From the NCBI RefSeq assembly GCF_000175935.2, contig NC_014838.1, positions 620,001 through 684,000 of the forward strand: DNA of 64,000 nt. The letters are read 5' to 3'. The position numbers and the translations under genes are program-made. The DNA comes from Pantoea sp. At-9b. Its GTDB lineage: Bacteria > Pseudomonadota > Gammaproteobacteria > Enterobacterales > Enterobacteriaceae. Positions 15,315 through 23,698 of the stretch are shown here, piece after piece; positions within the stretch are counted from its first letter, which is position 1, and each line of letters opens with the position of its first letter. Under the pieces are notes generated by a model. That model saw only the letters and a program-made list of their open reading frames with translations, made no database searches and was not told where the DNA came from.

Positions 15315-18300
15315 TGAATCTCGCTGAACGCTGTATACAACGCCCGATTGCCGTGATGTTGCTATGGCTGGCGGTCATGGTGACCGGCTTCGTCTGCTGG
15401 AAAAATTTGCCAGTGGCCGCACTGCCAACCTTCGACACCCCCACCATCAAGGTCAATGCGTCGCTGTCCGGTGCCAGTCCGGAAACCATGGCGTCGTCCG
15501 TTGCTACGCCACTGGAGAAGAACCTTTCCACCATTCCCGGCGTTGCCACTATGACCTCCACCAGTCTGGAGGGCGCGACCACCATCGTGCTGGAATTCGA
15601 CCCGTCGGTGAATATTGATTCCGCCTCGGTCGATGTACAATCCGCGCTGTACCAAACGCTGAAAAAATTACCGGCGCAGATGACCACCCCGCCAACCTTC
15701 AAAAAGGTCAACCCGGCGGACGCCCCGATTGCGCAAATCAGTCTCGACTCACCGTCGATGACCCTGTCCGACCTGAACCGCTTCTCCGATGATCTGATCT
15801 CACCGGCGCTGTCGATGCTGAACGGGGTAGCCGAGGTGGATGTCATCGGTCAGAAACGTTATGCCGTGCGGATTGAGGTCGACCCGGCCAAACTGGCGGC
15901 AACCAATATGACGCTGGAGGAGCTGCAAACTGCCCTCAAAGCGGCCAATGATAATTCGCCGGTTGGTGAACTGGACGGTAAACGTCAGATGATGATGTTG
16001 CAAACCGGTGGCGATCTGCGCAATGCCGCTGACTTCAAAAACGTCGTCATTGCCAGCCGCAACGGCCAACCGGTACGCTTATCCGACGTCGCCACGGTGC
16101 AGGACAGTATCGAAAACACGCTCAGCCATAGCGCCGTCAACAATCACACCGCCATCGTGCTCAGTATCAGCCGCCAACCCGGCGCGAATCTGGTTGCCAC
16201 GCTGGATGCCATCAAACAGTTATTACCGCAGTTGCAGCAACAGATGCCCGCCTCGGTACATATGCAACTGTTGAATGACCGATCCATTTCCGTGCGCAAT
16301 GCGATTCATGACGTCAACCTCACCTTGCTGCTCACCATTGCGCTGGTGATTATGGTGATCCTGCTGTTTTTGCGCCATGTGCGTGCCACCCTGATCCCCG
16401 CTCTTAGCGTGCCGATCTCGCTGTTGGGTTCGTTCGCGCTGATGTACGCCTTTGGCCTGAGTCTCGATAACATTTCACTGATGGGACTGACCATCGCCGT
16501 CGGGTTAGTGGTGGATGATGCCATTGTGGTGCTGGAAAACATCATGCGCTATATCGAGCAAGGGATGGCCCCCAGACAGGCGGCGGTAAAAGGGGCTAAA
16601 GAGGTCGGTTTTACCGTCATCTCCATCTCCCTGTCGCTGGTGGCCGTGTTTATCCCGATCTTTTTTATGCCCGGCACCATGGGCTTGCTGTTTCACGAAT
16701 TTGCCTGGGTGGTTTCCCTTGCTATCGCGGTATCCGCCGCGGCCTCTCTGACCCTGATTCCCTTGCTGGTGCCGATGCTGATTCGTCATGACAACGATCC
16801 TGCACAGCCCGATCCCGCCTGGAATCGCATGTTTGAACGTCTGTTCGAGGCGCTGCGTCAGCGCTATGGCCAGGCATTACATTGGGCCGTTGAACATCAG
16901 GCGGTCACCTTATCCGTGGCCCTCGCGACGGTGGCGCTGACCGGTTATCTCTACACCTCCGCCCCCAAGGGGTTCTTTCCCCAGGAAGATACCGGCCAGG
17001 TAACGGCCAATATCGATACGCCGCAGGACATGTCGTTTGCGGCGCGAAAACAGGTGGCGTATCAACTGGCCGCTACCTTGCTCAACGATCCGGCCGTCAC
17101 CACCATCGTGACCAAGGTTGACCACGACACCACGCAACTCAACTTGACCTTGCAGGATCAGACACAGCGCCCGTCCATGTCACAGGTATTAACCCAAATG
17201 CGTGCCGAAACGCATTATCTGCCCGGTATCAGCGTTTACTTCAGTCCGGTGCAGAATTTCAAAGTCGGCGGGCGCAGCGCCAAAAGTAGCTGGCAATATA
17301 CGCTGCAATCCGTGAGCAGCAACGGTGGCCCCAGCCTGAATGATTACGCCAATCAGTTGATGGATGAGATGAAAAAAAGCGGCGTGTTCGTGGGGGTGAA
17401 CAGCGATGCGCAACTGAATGGCTTGCAGGCCGAGCTGACTATCGACCGCAACAAAGCCTCCTTATTAGGGGTGGACCTCGATCAAATCCGCAGCAACCTG
17501 TATGCGGCCTATGGCACGTTACAGGCCTCGACCATTTATGCGCCGGAAGACAGCTATGAAGTCATCATGGAGGTGCAACAGCCGTTCCGCCAGAATGAGA
17601 GCGATTTGTCGCAAATCTATGTCCGTTCTGCGTCAAATACGCTGCTGCCTCTGTCGACGTTTACCCATATCAGCCGGGTGCAGGGCGTTACCGCCGTCAA
17701 TCACCAGGGTCAATTACCGGCAATCACGATTTCCTTTGACCTTGCGCCGGGGAAATCGCTATCTGATGCCACGCAGGCTATTCAGCAGGCTGGGCAGGCG
17801 ATACATTTGCCCCCTACCGTCTTCGGCACTTACGCGGGACAGGCCGCATTGTATCAACAATCACAATCCACCCAGGTCTGGTTAATCGTGCTGGCGCTGG
17901 CGGTCATTTATGTGATTTTGGGTATGTTGTATGAAAGCTGGATTCACCCGATTACCATCCTGCTGGGCCTGCCATCGGCTGCCGTCGGTGCGCTGTTGGC
18001 GCTACGTCTGCTGGGGCTGGACCTGACCTTTATCGCCATGATTGGCATACTTTTACTGATCGGCATTGTCAAAAAGAATGCCATTATGATGATTGATTTT
18101 GCGCTGTCTGCGCAGCGGGAACAGGGCATGAGCGCGCATGACGCGATCATTCAGGCCTGTCTGCAACGTTTTCGCCCCATCATGATGACCACATTATGCG
18201 CCATCATGGGGGCGTTACCGATTGCCTGCGGTTGGGGCGCGGGAGCAGAACTGCGGCAACCGATGGGCGTCGCGGTGGTCGGTGGCCTGGTGTTTTCACA

Positions 18301-18397
18301 ATTTATTACCCTGTTTATTACCCCGGTGCTGTATCTGCTGTTTGATCGCGCCAGTGGGCGACTGGATACCCTGACTCACGCCCTGGAGGAATCATGA
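15314..18397 (+). CDS. RND multidrug efflux pump, HAE-1 family (MdtC/MuxC-like)
   Basis: A 1027-residue inner-membrane proton-driven pump with the usual layout: one membrane helix, a large periplasmic loop, six helices, a second loop and five helices. The proton-relay aspartates are Asp401-Asp402 in GLVVDDAIVVLENI, the equivalent of Asp407/408 of AcrB. This and the sequence PTIKVNASLSGASPETM place it with the drug-type HAE-1 pumps, not with metal pumps of the CusA type, although its two-component system is of the metal-responsive class. The stop overlaps the response-regulator start (ATGA). Confidence 0.93.
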   Translation: MNLAERCIQRPIAVMLLWLAVMVTGFVCWKNLPVAALPTFDTPTIKVNASLSGASPETMASSVATPLEKNLSTIPGVATMTSTSLEGATTIVLEFDPSVNIDSASVDVQSALYQTLKKLPAQMTTPPTFKKVNPADAPIAQISLDSPSMTLSDLNRFSDDLISPALSMLNGVAEVDVIGQKRYAVRIEVDPAKLAATNMTLEELQTALKAANDNSPVGELDGKRQMMMLQTGGDLRNAADFKNVVIASRNGQPVRLSDVATVQDSIENTLSHSAVNNHTAIVLSISRQPGANLVATLDAIKQLLPQLQQQMPASVHMQLLNDRSISVRNAIHDVNLTLLLTIALVIMVILLFLRHVRATLIPALSVPISLLGSFALMYAFGLSLDNISLMGLTIAVGLVVDDAIVVLENIMRYIEQGMAPRQAAVKGAKEVGFTVISISLSLVAVFIPIFFMPGTMGLLFHEFAWVVSLAIAVSAAASLTLIPLLVPMLIRHDNDPAQPDPAWNRMFERLFEALRQRYGQALHWAVEHQAVTLSVALATVALTGYLYTSAPKGFFPQEDTGQVTANIDTPQDMSFAARKQVAYQLAATLLNDPAVTTIVTKVDHDTTQLNLTLQDQTQRPSMSQVLTQMRAETHYLPGISVYFSPVQNFKVGGRSAKSSWQYTLQSVSSNGGPSLNDYANQLMDEMKKSGVFVGVNSDAQLNGLQAELTIDRNKASLLGVDLDQIRSNLYAAYGTLQASTIYAPEDSYEVIMEVQQPFRQNESDLSQIYVRSASNTLLPLSTFTHISRVQGVTAVNHQGQLPAITISFDLAPGKSLSDATQAIQQAGQAIHLPPTVFGTYAGQAALYQQSQSTQVWLIVLALAVIYVILGMLYESWIHPITILLGLPSAAVGALLALRLLGLDLTFIAMIGILLLIGIVKKNAIMMIDFALSAQREQGMSAHDAIIQACLQRFRPIMMTTLCAIMGALPIACGWGAGAELRQPMGVAVVGGLVFSQFITLFITPVLYLLFDRASGRLDTLTHALEES

Positions 18398-19098
18398 GAT
18401 TATTGTTGGTGGAAGATCAAACCACGGCGGCGGACTACATCGCCAAAGGCTTGCGGGAGAATGATTTTGTCGTCGACGTTGCCGCGAATGGCGTCGATGG
18501 ACTGCATTTGTTGCTGACTCATGAGTATGATCTGGCGATTCTCGACGTGATGTTACCCGGCATTAATGGCTGGAAACTGCTGGAAATGGCCCGCCAGGCG
18601 GACAGAAAAACCCCGGTGATGTTTTTAACCGCGCGCGATGATGTTGAGGACCGCGTGCGTGGGCTGGAACTGGGTGCCGAAGATTACCTGATCAAACCCT
18701 TTTCCTTCAGCGAGCTGCTGGCGCGAACCCGGGTTATTTTACGTCGTCAGACGCCGGGAAATGTCACTGTCAGCGACGAATCCCAGTTGCAGATTGGCGA
18801 TCTGTTGCTGGACTTCGTCAAGCATAAAGTCACCCGTGCGGGTAACCGTATCGACCTGACACAAAAAGAGTTTCTGCTGCTGAGCCTGCTGATGCGCCGT
18901 AGCGGCGAAGTGCTGTCGCGCACCGTGATTGCGGAACAGGTGTGGGACATGAATTTCGACCCGGAAACCAATGTGATCGATGTCGCCATCCGCCGTCTGC
19001 GCAGTAAAATTGATGACAACTACGAGATGAAACTGCTGCACACCATTCGGGGTGCCGGATATGTGCTGGAAGAAAAAGAGCATGCTGATACCCCGTAA
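18394..19098 (+). CDS. OmpR-family response regulator, CusR/CopR type
   Basis: A 234-residue response regulator. The receiver domain (1-118) has Asp8, phosphoacceptor Asp51 in AILDVMLPG, Thr79 in FLTARDD and Lys101 in YLIKPFSF. The winged-helix effector domain (about 130-225) contains LTQKEFLLLSLLMRRSGEVLSR and VIDVAIRRLRSKID. The heavy-metal regulator subfamily (CusR, CopR, PcoR) fits best. A perfect CusR-type palindrome lies before this operon and before the operon ending at 21532, so both are its likely targets. It overlaps the kinase gene by 17 bases. Confidence 0.9.
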   Translation: MRLLLVEDQTTAADYIAKGLRENDFVVDVAANGVDGLHLLLTHEYDLAILDVMLPGINGWKLLEMARQADRKTPVMFLTARDDVEDRVRGLELGAEDYLIKPFSFSELLARTRVILRRQTPGNVTVSDESQLQIGDLLLDFVKHKVTRAGNRIDLTQKEFLLLSLLMRRSGEVLSRTVIAEQVWDMNFDPETNVIDVAIRRLRSKIDDNYEMKLLHTIRGAGYVLEEKEHADTP

Positions 19099-20488
19099 TG
19101 TACCGATAACTGTCCGACTCACGCTGTTTTTTTCCGTGGTGATGGCCGTGGTGTTATACAGCGTCTCCGGGCTGTTATATCAGACCTTACGCGACCAACT
19201 GAACGCCAAAGATGTCGACGAACTGCGTAACACGCTGCAATTTCAGAAAGAGATCGCCAGCACCATCAGTGAGCGTCAGGGGCCGGATGAGCAGTGGCAA
19301 AATGAATTATTTGAATTTATTGCCGAACAGGATCGGCTATCGCTGCGCATTATCAGCCCGGATGGCAAAATCTGGTCGCAGTCTAAAAACATGCGCGTAC
19401 CGCAAAAAGATTACCCTGCCCCTGGCGCCAGCTTTAACTACACCAGCTGGCGCAATCAGGAGGGGGACGACCATGAAAAATATCTGATCACCGCCACCAC
19501 CTTTGCCATGAAAGACCACCAGCTCTGGTCGGTACAGGCAGCGTTGAACGTCTCACGCAACAATGAAATCATTGAAAACTATTGGGCGCGGATGCAGATC
19601 GCCGCCGCACTGGCGATGTTACTGTTTGCAGGTTGTGGTTTCTGGCTGGCACGGCGAGGTCTGCGCCCTTTACGTCATATGAGCCAGCAAATCGAAAAAA
19701 TTAATGTGGAAGAGTTACATACCCGACTCACCGTCGAGCGCTGGCCATCAGAACTGATCGCGTTGGCCTCCTCCTTCGATACCATGATGCATCGGCTGGA
19801 AACCTCTTTTACCCAATTGACGCGCTTCTCCTCCGATCTGGCACATGAGTTAAGAGGTCCGATTAATAACCTGATCTCTGCCGCCAGCGTGACGCTCAAC
19901 CAACAACGTAGCGTGGCGGAGTACCGTGAAACTCTGGCGGTGATTGTGGAGGAAGGCGAGCAACTGTCACGCACCATTTCTTCCATGTTATTTCTGGCCC
20001 GGGCCGATAATAGCCGTGAACCTTTGCACCTTGAAACGCTGGACAGCGAAACCGAATTTCGCCGCCTGCTGGGGTTTTACGAAATCCTCGCGGAGGAGAA
20101 AAACATCACGCTCACGCAGCAGGGTAAATTTCACTTCACAGCCGATCCCCTGCATTTCCAACGCGCGCTCTCCAATCTGTTAGCTAACGCCATTCGCTAT
20201 ACGCCTGCTGGCGGCCATATTACCCTCAGTGCCAGTCGGCAACAGCAGATGCTGCATTTTAGCGTTGCCGACGATGGCGAAGGCATCAGTGCTGAACATG
20301 TGCCGCACTTATTTGAACGCTTCTATCGCGCGGATGCGGCACGCACTAACCTGGAAAACACCGGTCTGGGATTGGCAATTGTTAAAACCATCGCGGAATT
20401 ACATGGCGGAAAAGTGACGGTGGTCAGTACACCGGGTAAAGGCAGTATATTTACCCTCGTCCTTCCCTGTCAGAATTGTAATCTGTAG
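19082..20488 (+). CDS. heavy-metal-type sensor histidine kinase
   Basis: A 468-residue membrane kinase. Helix 1 spans about residues 11-33 and helix 2 about 171-192, flanking a periplasmic sensor of about 135 residues, followed by a HAMP region and the dimerisation domain with phosphorylated His255 in SDLAHELRGP. The ATPase domain has the N box NLLANAIRYTP, G1 DDGEGIS and G2 TGLGLAI. The His-x-Arg-Gly-Pro in the H box replaces the common Thr-Pro. I use the ATG at 19082, since the frame extends upstream only inside the response-regulator gene. The sensor loop is rich in Trp, Asp and Glu; no metal-binding motif is obvious. Confidence 0.9.
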   Translation: MLIPRNVPITVRLTLFFSVVMAVVLYSVSGLLYQTLRDQLNAKDVDELRNTLQFQKEIASTISERQGPDEQWQNELFEFIAEQDRLSLRIISPDGKIWSQSKNMRVPQKDYPAPGASFNYTSWRNQEGDDHEKYLITATTFAMKDHQLWSVQAALNVSRNNEIIENYWARMQIAAALAMLLFAGCGFWLARRGLRPLRHMSQQIEKINVEELHTRLTVERWPSELIALASSFDTMMHRLETSFTQLTRFSSDLAHELRGPINNLISAASVTLNQQRSVAEYRETLAVIVEEGEQLSRTISSMLFLARADNSREPLHLETLDSETEFRRLLGFYEILAEEKNITLTQQGKFHFTADPLHFQRALSNLLANAIRYTPAGGHITLSASRQQQMLHFSVADDGEGISAEHVPHLFERFYRADAARTNLENTGLGLAIVKTIAELHGGKVTVVSTPGKGSIFTLVLPCQNCNL

Positions 20489-20566
20489 GTTTGCGTCTGG
20501 TCACCGTCAGAATGAGAAAATAACCCGGTCGAAATGACAATATTATTTACTCACAAGGTGACCAGC

Positions 20567-20860
20567 ATGAATAAAAAACTGATTCTGACCCTGTTAGGCG
20601 CGATTTCACTGTTTGCCATGACGCAATTTGAAGCCAAAGCCGAAAATGGTGTGGAGCGCACTGCAAATACCTGGATGTTGACGCCAGCGAGCTGGCATCC
20701 TAATCCATCCAAAACCCATGAGAATTATCCCTTCGATCTCAATGAAGGCCGAATTAATACTGACTCAACCGATAATGACCCACAGATAAATGCAATAAAA
20801 AACCACCTGCAAAGCAATGAGGCAACGGAGTCCTCTCCTGTTTATCATCAACAACCGTAA
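20567..20860 (+). CDS. small secreted protein of unknown function
   Basis: A 97-residue protein with a clear Sec signal peptide: MNKKLIL, hydrophobic core, then cleavage after FEAKA (about residue 25). The mature part is about 72 residues, polar and rich in Asn, Pro, His and Asp, with no cysteine and no recognised domain. AAGGTG precedes the ATG. It follows the kinase gene by 78 bases in the same direction, so it may be the last gene of the pump operon or have its own promoter; ATGACAA at 20534-20540 is half of the CusR-type box. I do not recognise the family. A periplasmic accessory to the pump or sensor is possible. Confidence 0.7.
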   Translation: MNKKLILTLLGAISLFAMTQFEAKAENGVERTANTWMLTPASWHPNPSKTHENYPFDLNEGRINTDSTDNDPQINAIKNHLQSNEATESSPVYHQQP

Positions 20861-20870
20861 TCAGCTTGCC

Positions 20871-20899
20871 ATTACCTGCCATACGATATGGCAGGTAAT
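20871..20899. terminator. bidirectional terminator hairpin
   Basis: ATTACCTGCCAT and ATGGCAGGTAAT pair perfectly over 12 bases with a 5-base loop, followed by TTTAT. It lies between the small secreted protein and the convergent PAP2 gene. Confidence 0.8.
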
Positions 20900-20909
20900 T
20901 TTATGCCCC

Positions 20910-21518
20910 TCACTGCTTTAAACGACGCCCTTTCATCACACCCAACACATAATCATTCAGTCGCAAGATGCGCTGAAAGAGCGGAGTCAGACGGGCCTCG
21001 GACTTTTTCACCGCCCAGGCGCAGAAAAGCGCCACCAGCATTGAACCCACCATATCCGCCGGGAAGTGAACCCCCATATAGATTCGCCCCCACGCAATTG
21101 CCAGGCCGATGATCAACAGCCCCACACCCACACGCATCTTCTGCCCGAGGATCAGGCTAAAACTGATGGCACACGCCAGCGTCATATGGTCGCTGGGGAA
21201 CGATGAGTCAGCGACATGGCTGAGAAAAGTATGACCGATCGGCACCACAAACGGACGTGGGTGTTGCCACAGCAGACCGATGATCACATTCACCGTCAGC
21301 GCCAGCAACGATGTGGTGGTCGCCAGCAACACCTGGTGCTGATTTCTACGGTTAAACGAGAACCAATAGCCGACCAACAGCAGCGGGAAAAGAACAATTA
21401 AATACGATGCGCACCCTTTACCGATCTCCAGCATCAGTGGCGAGGCCTGTGCGGGCGCGTTAAGTAAGAGAAACAGCTGGTTATTGATATTATCCGCTGC
21501 ATTGGCCGTCAAAAACAT
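20910..21518 (-). CDS. PAP2-family phosphatase, undecaprenyl-diphosphatase-like
   Basis: A 202-residue polytopic phosphatase. The three PAP2 motifs are present in modified form: HPRPF (about residue 86), SSFPSDHM with catalytic His, and GRIYMGVHFPAD with the second catalytic His. FPSDHM is the form found in the BcrC/YbjG branch, which dephosphorylates undecaprenyl pyrophosphate at the periplasmic face. LpxT-like phosphotransfer is a weaker alternative. GAGGA precedes the ATG. It is 13 bases downstream of the membrane-protein gene starting at 22296, and the two share one CusR-type box upstream. Confidence 0.85.
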   Translation of the reverse strand: MFLTANAADNINNQLFLLLNAPAQASPLMLEIGKGCASYLIVLFPLLLVGYWFSFNRRNQHQVLLATTTSLLALTVNVIIGLLWQHPRPFVVPIGHTFLSHVADSSFPSDHMTLACAISFSLILGQKMRVGVGLLIIGLAIAWGRIYMGVHFPADMVGSMLVALFCAWAVKKSEARLTPLFQRILRLNDYVLGVMKGRRLKQ

Positions 21519-21531
21519 GGCGTAATCCTCA

Positions 21532-22296
21532 TTAATAATTTGGCTGGCTTTTGCCTGAACGCAGGCTGGCTACGGTGACCAGCACCGCCATGGTGAATAA
21601 AAAGCTGACATTGACCGGCGTGGTGCCATAGCCCAGCCCGCCCTGTTGCAAAGGTTGTGAGAAGAGATCGGCCATTGCCGCACCTAATGGTCGGGTCAGC
21701 ACATAAGTGAGCCAAAAACCGGTCACGCTACTTAACCAGGCGACACGCCAGAACAGCCCGGTCAGGAGAATCAACCCGGCAAACAAGGCGGTGGTGGCGA
21801 CATACCCCAGCCCCAGTCTCTCTGCGAGGGCATCGCCGAGCGCGGTGCCAAACGCAAAGGTCAGCATGATCGCCAGCCAGTAAAACAGCTCACGTCCGCG
21901 GGTATTGATGGTACTGAATTCCAACGTTCCTTCCGTGCGATGCCAGAACATCAGCACCATCACCAGTGCCGAACCAAACATCGCGACCGAATAAAGCAGC
22001 GGGACCTGGAGTTGGTCGGTGAGATAATCAGTCAGCAGCGTGCCGGAAATACTGACGAGCAGAACCGTTAGCCAGTAGAGCCACGGAATATAGCGTGACG
22101 ATTTCAATTGAAAAAATAGCGTTAGCAGAAATAATGCCGCAGCAAATAGCGACGTTTTGGTCAGACCCAGACCCAGATCGAAATTAATCCAGTCAGCACT
22201 GGTTTCGCCGACCGTGGTCGACATCATTTTCAGCAGCCAAAATAATAGCGTCGCCTGGGGAACTTTGGTTTTGTCTAAAGCCAGCATATCAGTCAT
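21532..22296 (-). CDS. polytopic membrane protein, COG4705-like
   Basis: A 254-residue integral membrane protein with about eight hydrophobic segments. It has an internal repeat: TVGETSADWINFDLGLGL (about residues 27-44) resembles FGTALGDALAERLGLGY in the middle, so two four-helix halves are likely. This pattern is typical of the COG4705 membrane protein group of unknown function. I start at the ATG at 22296, with AGGA about 8 bases upstream; upstream in-frame ATGs lack such a site. It forms an operon with the PAP2 phosphatase. A perfect CusR-type palindrome lies 94-111 bases upstream, suggesting co-regulation with the RND pump. Confidence 0.78.
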   Translation of the reverse strand: MTDMLALDKTKVPQATLLFWLLKMMSTTVGETSADWINFDLGLGLTKTSLFAAALFLLTLFFQLKSSRYIPWLYWLTVLLVSISGTLLTDYLTDQLQVPLLYSVAMFGSALVMVLMFWHRTEGTLEFSTINTRGRELFYWLAIMLTFAFGTALGDALAERLGLGYVATTALFAGLILLTGLFWRVAWLSSVTGFWLTYVLTRPLGAAMADLFSQPLQQGGLGYGTTPVNVSFLFTMAVLVTVASLRSGKSQPNY

Positions 22297-22389
22297 CGTC
22301 GTCTTCCTCAGCGGAATAATGCAGACATGATGACGAGGAAAACTTAAAATATGCTTAAATCCTGCAAAAGATAGCCACAATTAATGGTT

Positions 22390-22407
22390 GATGACAAATT
22401 TGTCATC
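22390..22407. promoter_or_regulatory. second CusR-type box
   Basis: GATGACAAATTTGTCATC is identical over all 18 bases to the site at 14094-14111. It is upstream of the minus-strand membrane-protein/PAP2 operon. FUSC-type gene 22486-23478 ends nearby, so that operon is the only gene start it can serve. Confidence 0.78.
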
Positions 22408-22485
22408 TTCGTGAAAGGTTGAATAGCGTTTTCTATTATTATCGGCAGAATATGATTAAAATGACCTGCGATGGCCGCAATTAAA

Positions 22486-23478
22486 TTATGATGCGCTGTC
22501 AGCGCCAGGTGACATGCTTAATCTAAACACCACAATCGCCACCACCACGCCAATCAGCGTGTCCAGTGCTCTGGCCGCGAACAGGGAACTCACCGCGCTA
22601 AAATCCCGACCTCCGGCAGCAATCGTCAAGGCATTGGCGGTGATAAACACGGTGGCAGCGGCGTATTGCAGCACCACCCCGATCTCAATGGCAAACTGCA
22701 GCATCCCGACCGTCAAGGCGATCCATAATCCTTGCGGATTGAGCGTCAGAATGCTCCACGCCAGCACCAGTCCAACCAGCGTGCCCAACAGCCGATTAAA
22801 GGCACGTCGTGTCGTGCCCGGCAAACCGTCCGGCTGGTTAAGTACCACCACCACGGCCGCCATCCCCCAATACGCATGTTCCAGTCCAAGGATGACCCCG
22901 ATCGTTCCGGCCACCAGCGTGCCAAACGCCACCCGTGCAGCGGTGCGTCTGGCGTGCTCTTTGATCACCCGATCCGCTACCGTGCGAGGTTTGGCGGCGG
23001 TCCGTTCAAACAGGCATCCCAGCATATGCGCCAGCCACGAGATCGCGCCACCGCACAACACCCATAACCCACTTTGCCAGGGATCAACGCTGCTGGCCGC
23101 CATCCCGGTGCCGCTGGCACAGGCCAACGCAAACATATACGCTCCGGGCGGTCCCAGCTGCTGTCTGTTACAGATCAAGGTGGCAAGCGAGGCGATGCAG
23201 GTCACGGTCACCACGCCAAGCCACGGATAAGGCGCGACGAGAATGCCGAGGGTGACGATCACCGCCAATGTCACCGCGATGATGGCCAGCAAACGCGCAC
23301 GTCTGCCAACGGGCAGACCATCACCGTACAACGCCGTAAACGCCCCAATGGTTGCCAGCAGACCCGACTGTATATGCCCGGCATAGAAACCCAGCACCAC
23401 TGGTAAACCGCAGCACAGACCCGCGCGCACCGCAAACGGCAGACGTTGCCGCACGGCAGCTGGGATTGATGTATTCAT
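22486..23478 (-). CDS. FUSC-family inner-membrane protein
   Basis: A 330-residue membrane protein with about ten hydrophobic segments in two halves separated by a polar stretch (ERTAAKPRTVADRVIKEHARR, about 165-185). Phrases such as AYWGMAAVVVVLNQPD and RAFNRLLGTLVGLVLAW match the FUSC family (fusaric-acid-resistance-like, YccS/AaeB relatives). The large cytoplasmic domain of AaeB is missing, so this is the short form. Members are linked to efflux of aromatic acids, but function here is unknown. GGAGAAAAGG lies directly before the ATG. It appears to be a single-gene unit. Confidence 0.82.
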   Translation of the reverse strand: MNTSIPAAVRQRLPFAVRAGLCCGLPVVLGFYAGHIQSGLLATIGAFTALYGDGLPVGRRARLLAIIAVTLAVIVTLGILVAPYPWLGVVTVTCIASLATLICNRQQLGPPGAYMFALACASGTGMAASSVDPWQSGLWVLCGGAISWLAHMLGCLFERTAAKPRTVADRVIKEHARRTAARVAFGTLVAGTIGVILGLEHAYWGMAAVVVVLNQPDGLPGTTRRAFNRLLGTLVGLVLAWSILTLNPQGLWIALTVGMLQFAIEIGVVLQYAAATVFITANALTIAAGGRDFSAVSSLFAARALDTLIGVVVAIVVFRLSMSPGADSAS

Positions 23479-23698
23479 CCTTTTCTCCGCGAACCCGCGA
23501 TTCTAACCTGTTGATTAATGGTAGCCCGTTGCACTTTACCTGCCATGTTAATTTTTTGTTGTTATTCTTGTTACCCGTATCACATAAAGTAAAAAACATA
23601 AAACCTGAAACAGATCCCGCAATTGTCTCATCCCGGCCCGCTTCCTATAACTAACCGTCGATTGACCCTTAGCGATACCCAGACAGGCGGGAGTCTTT

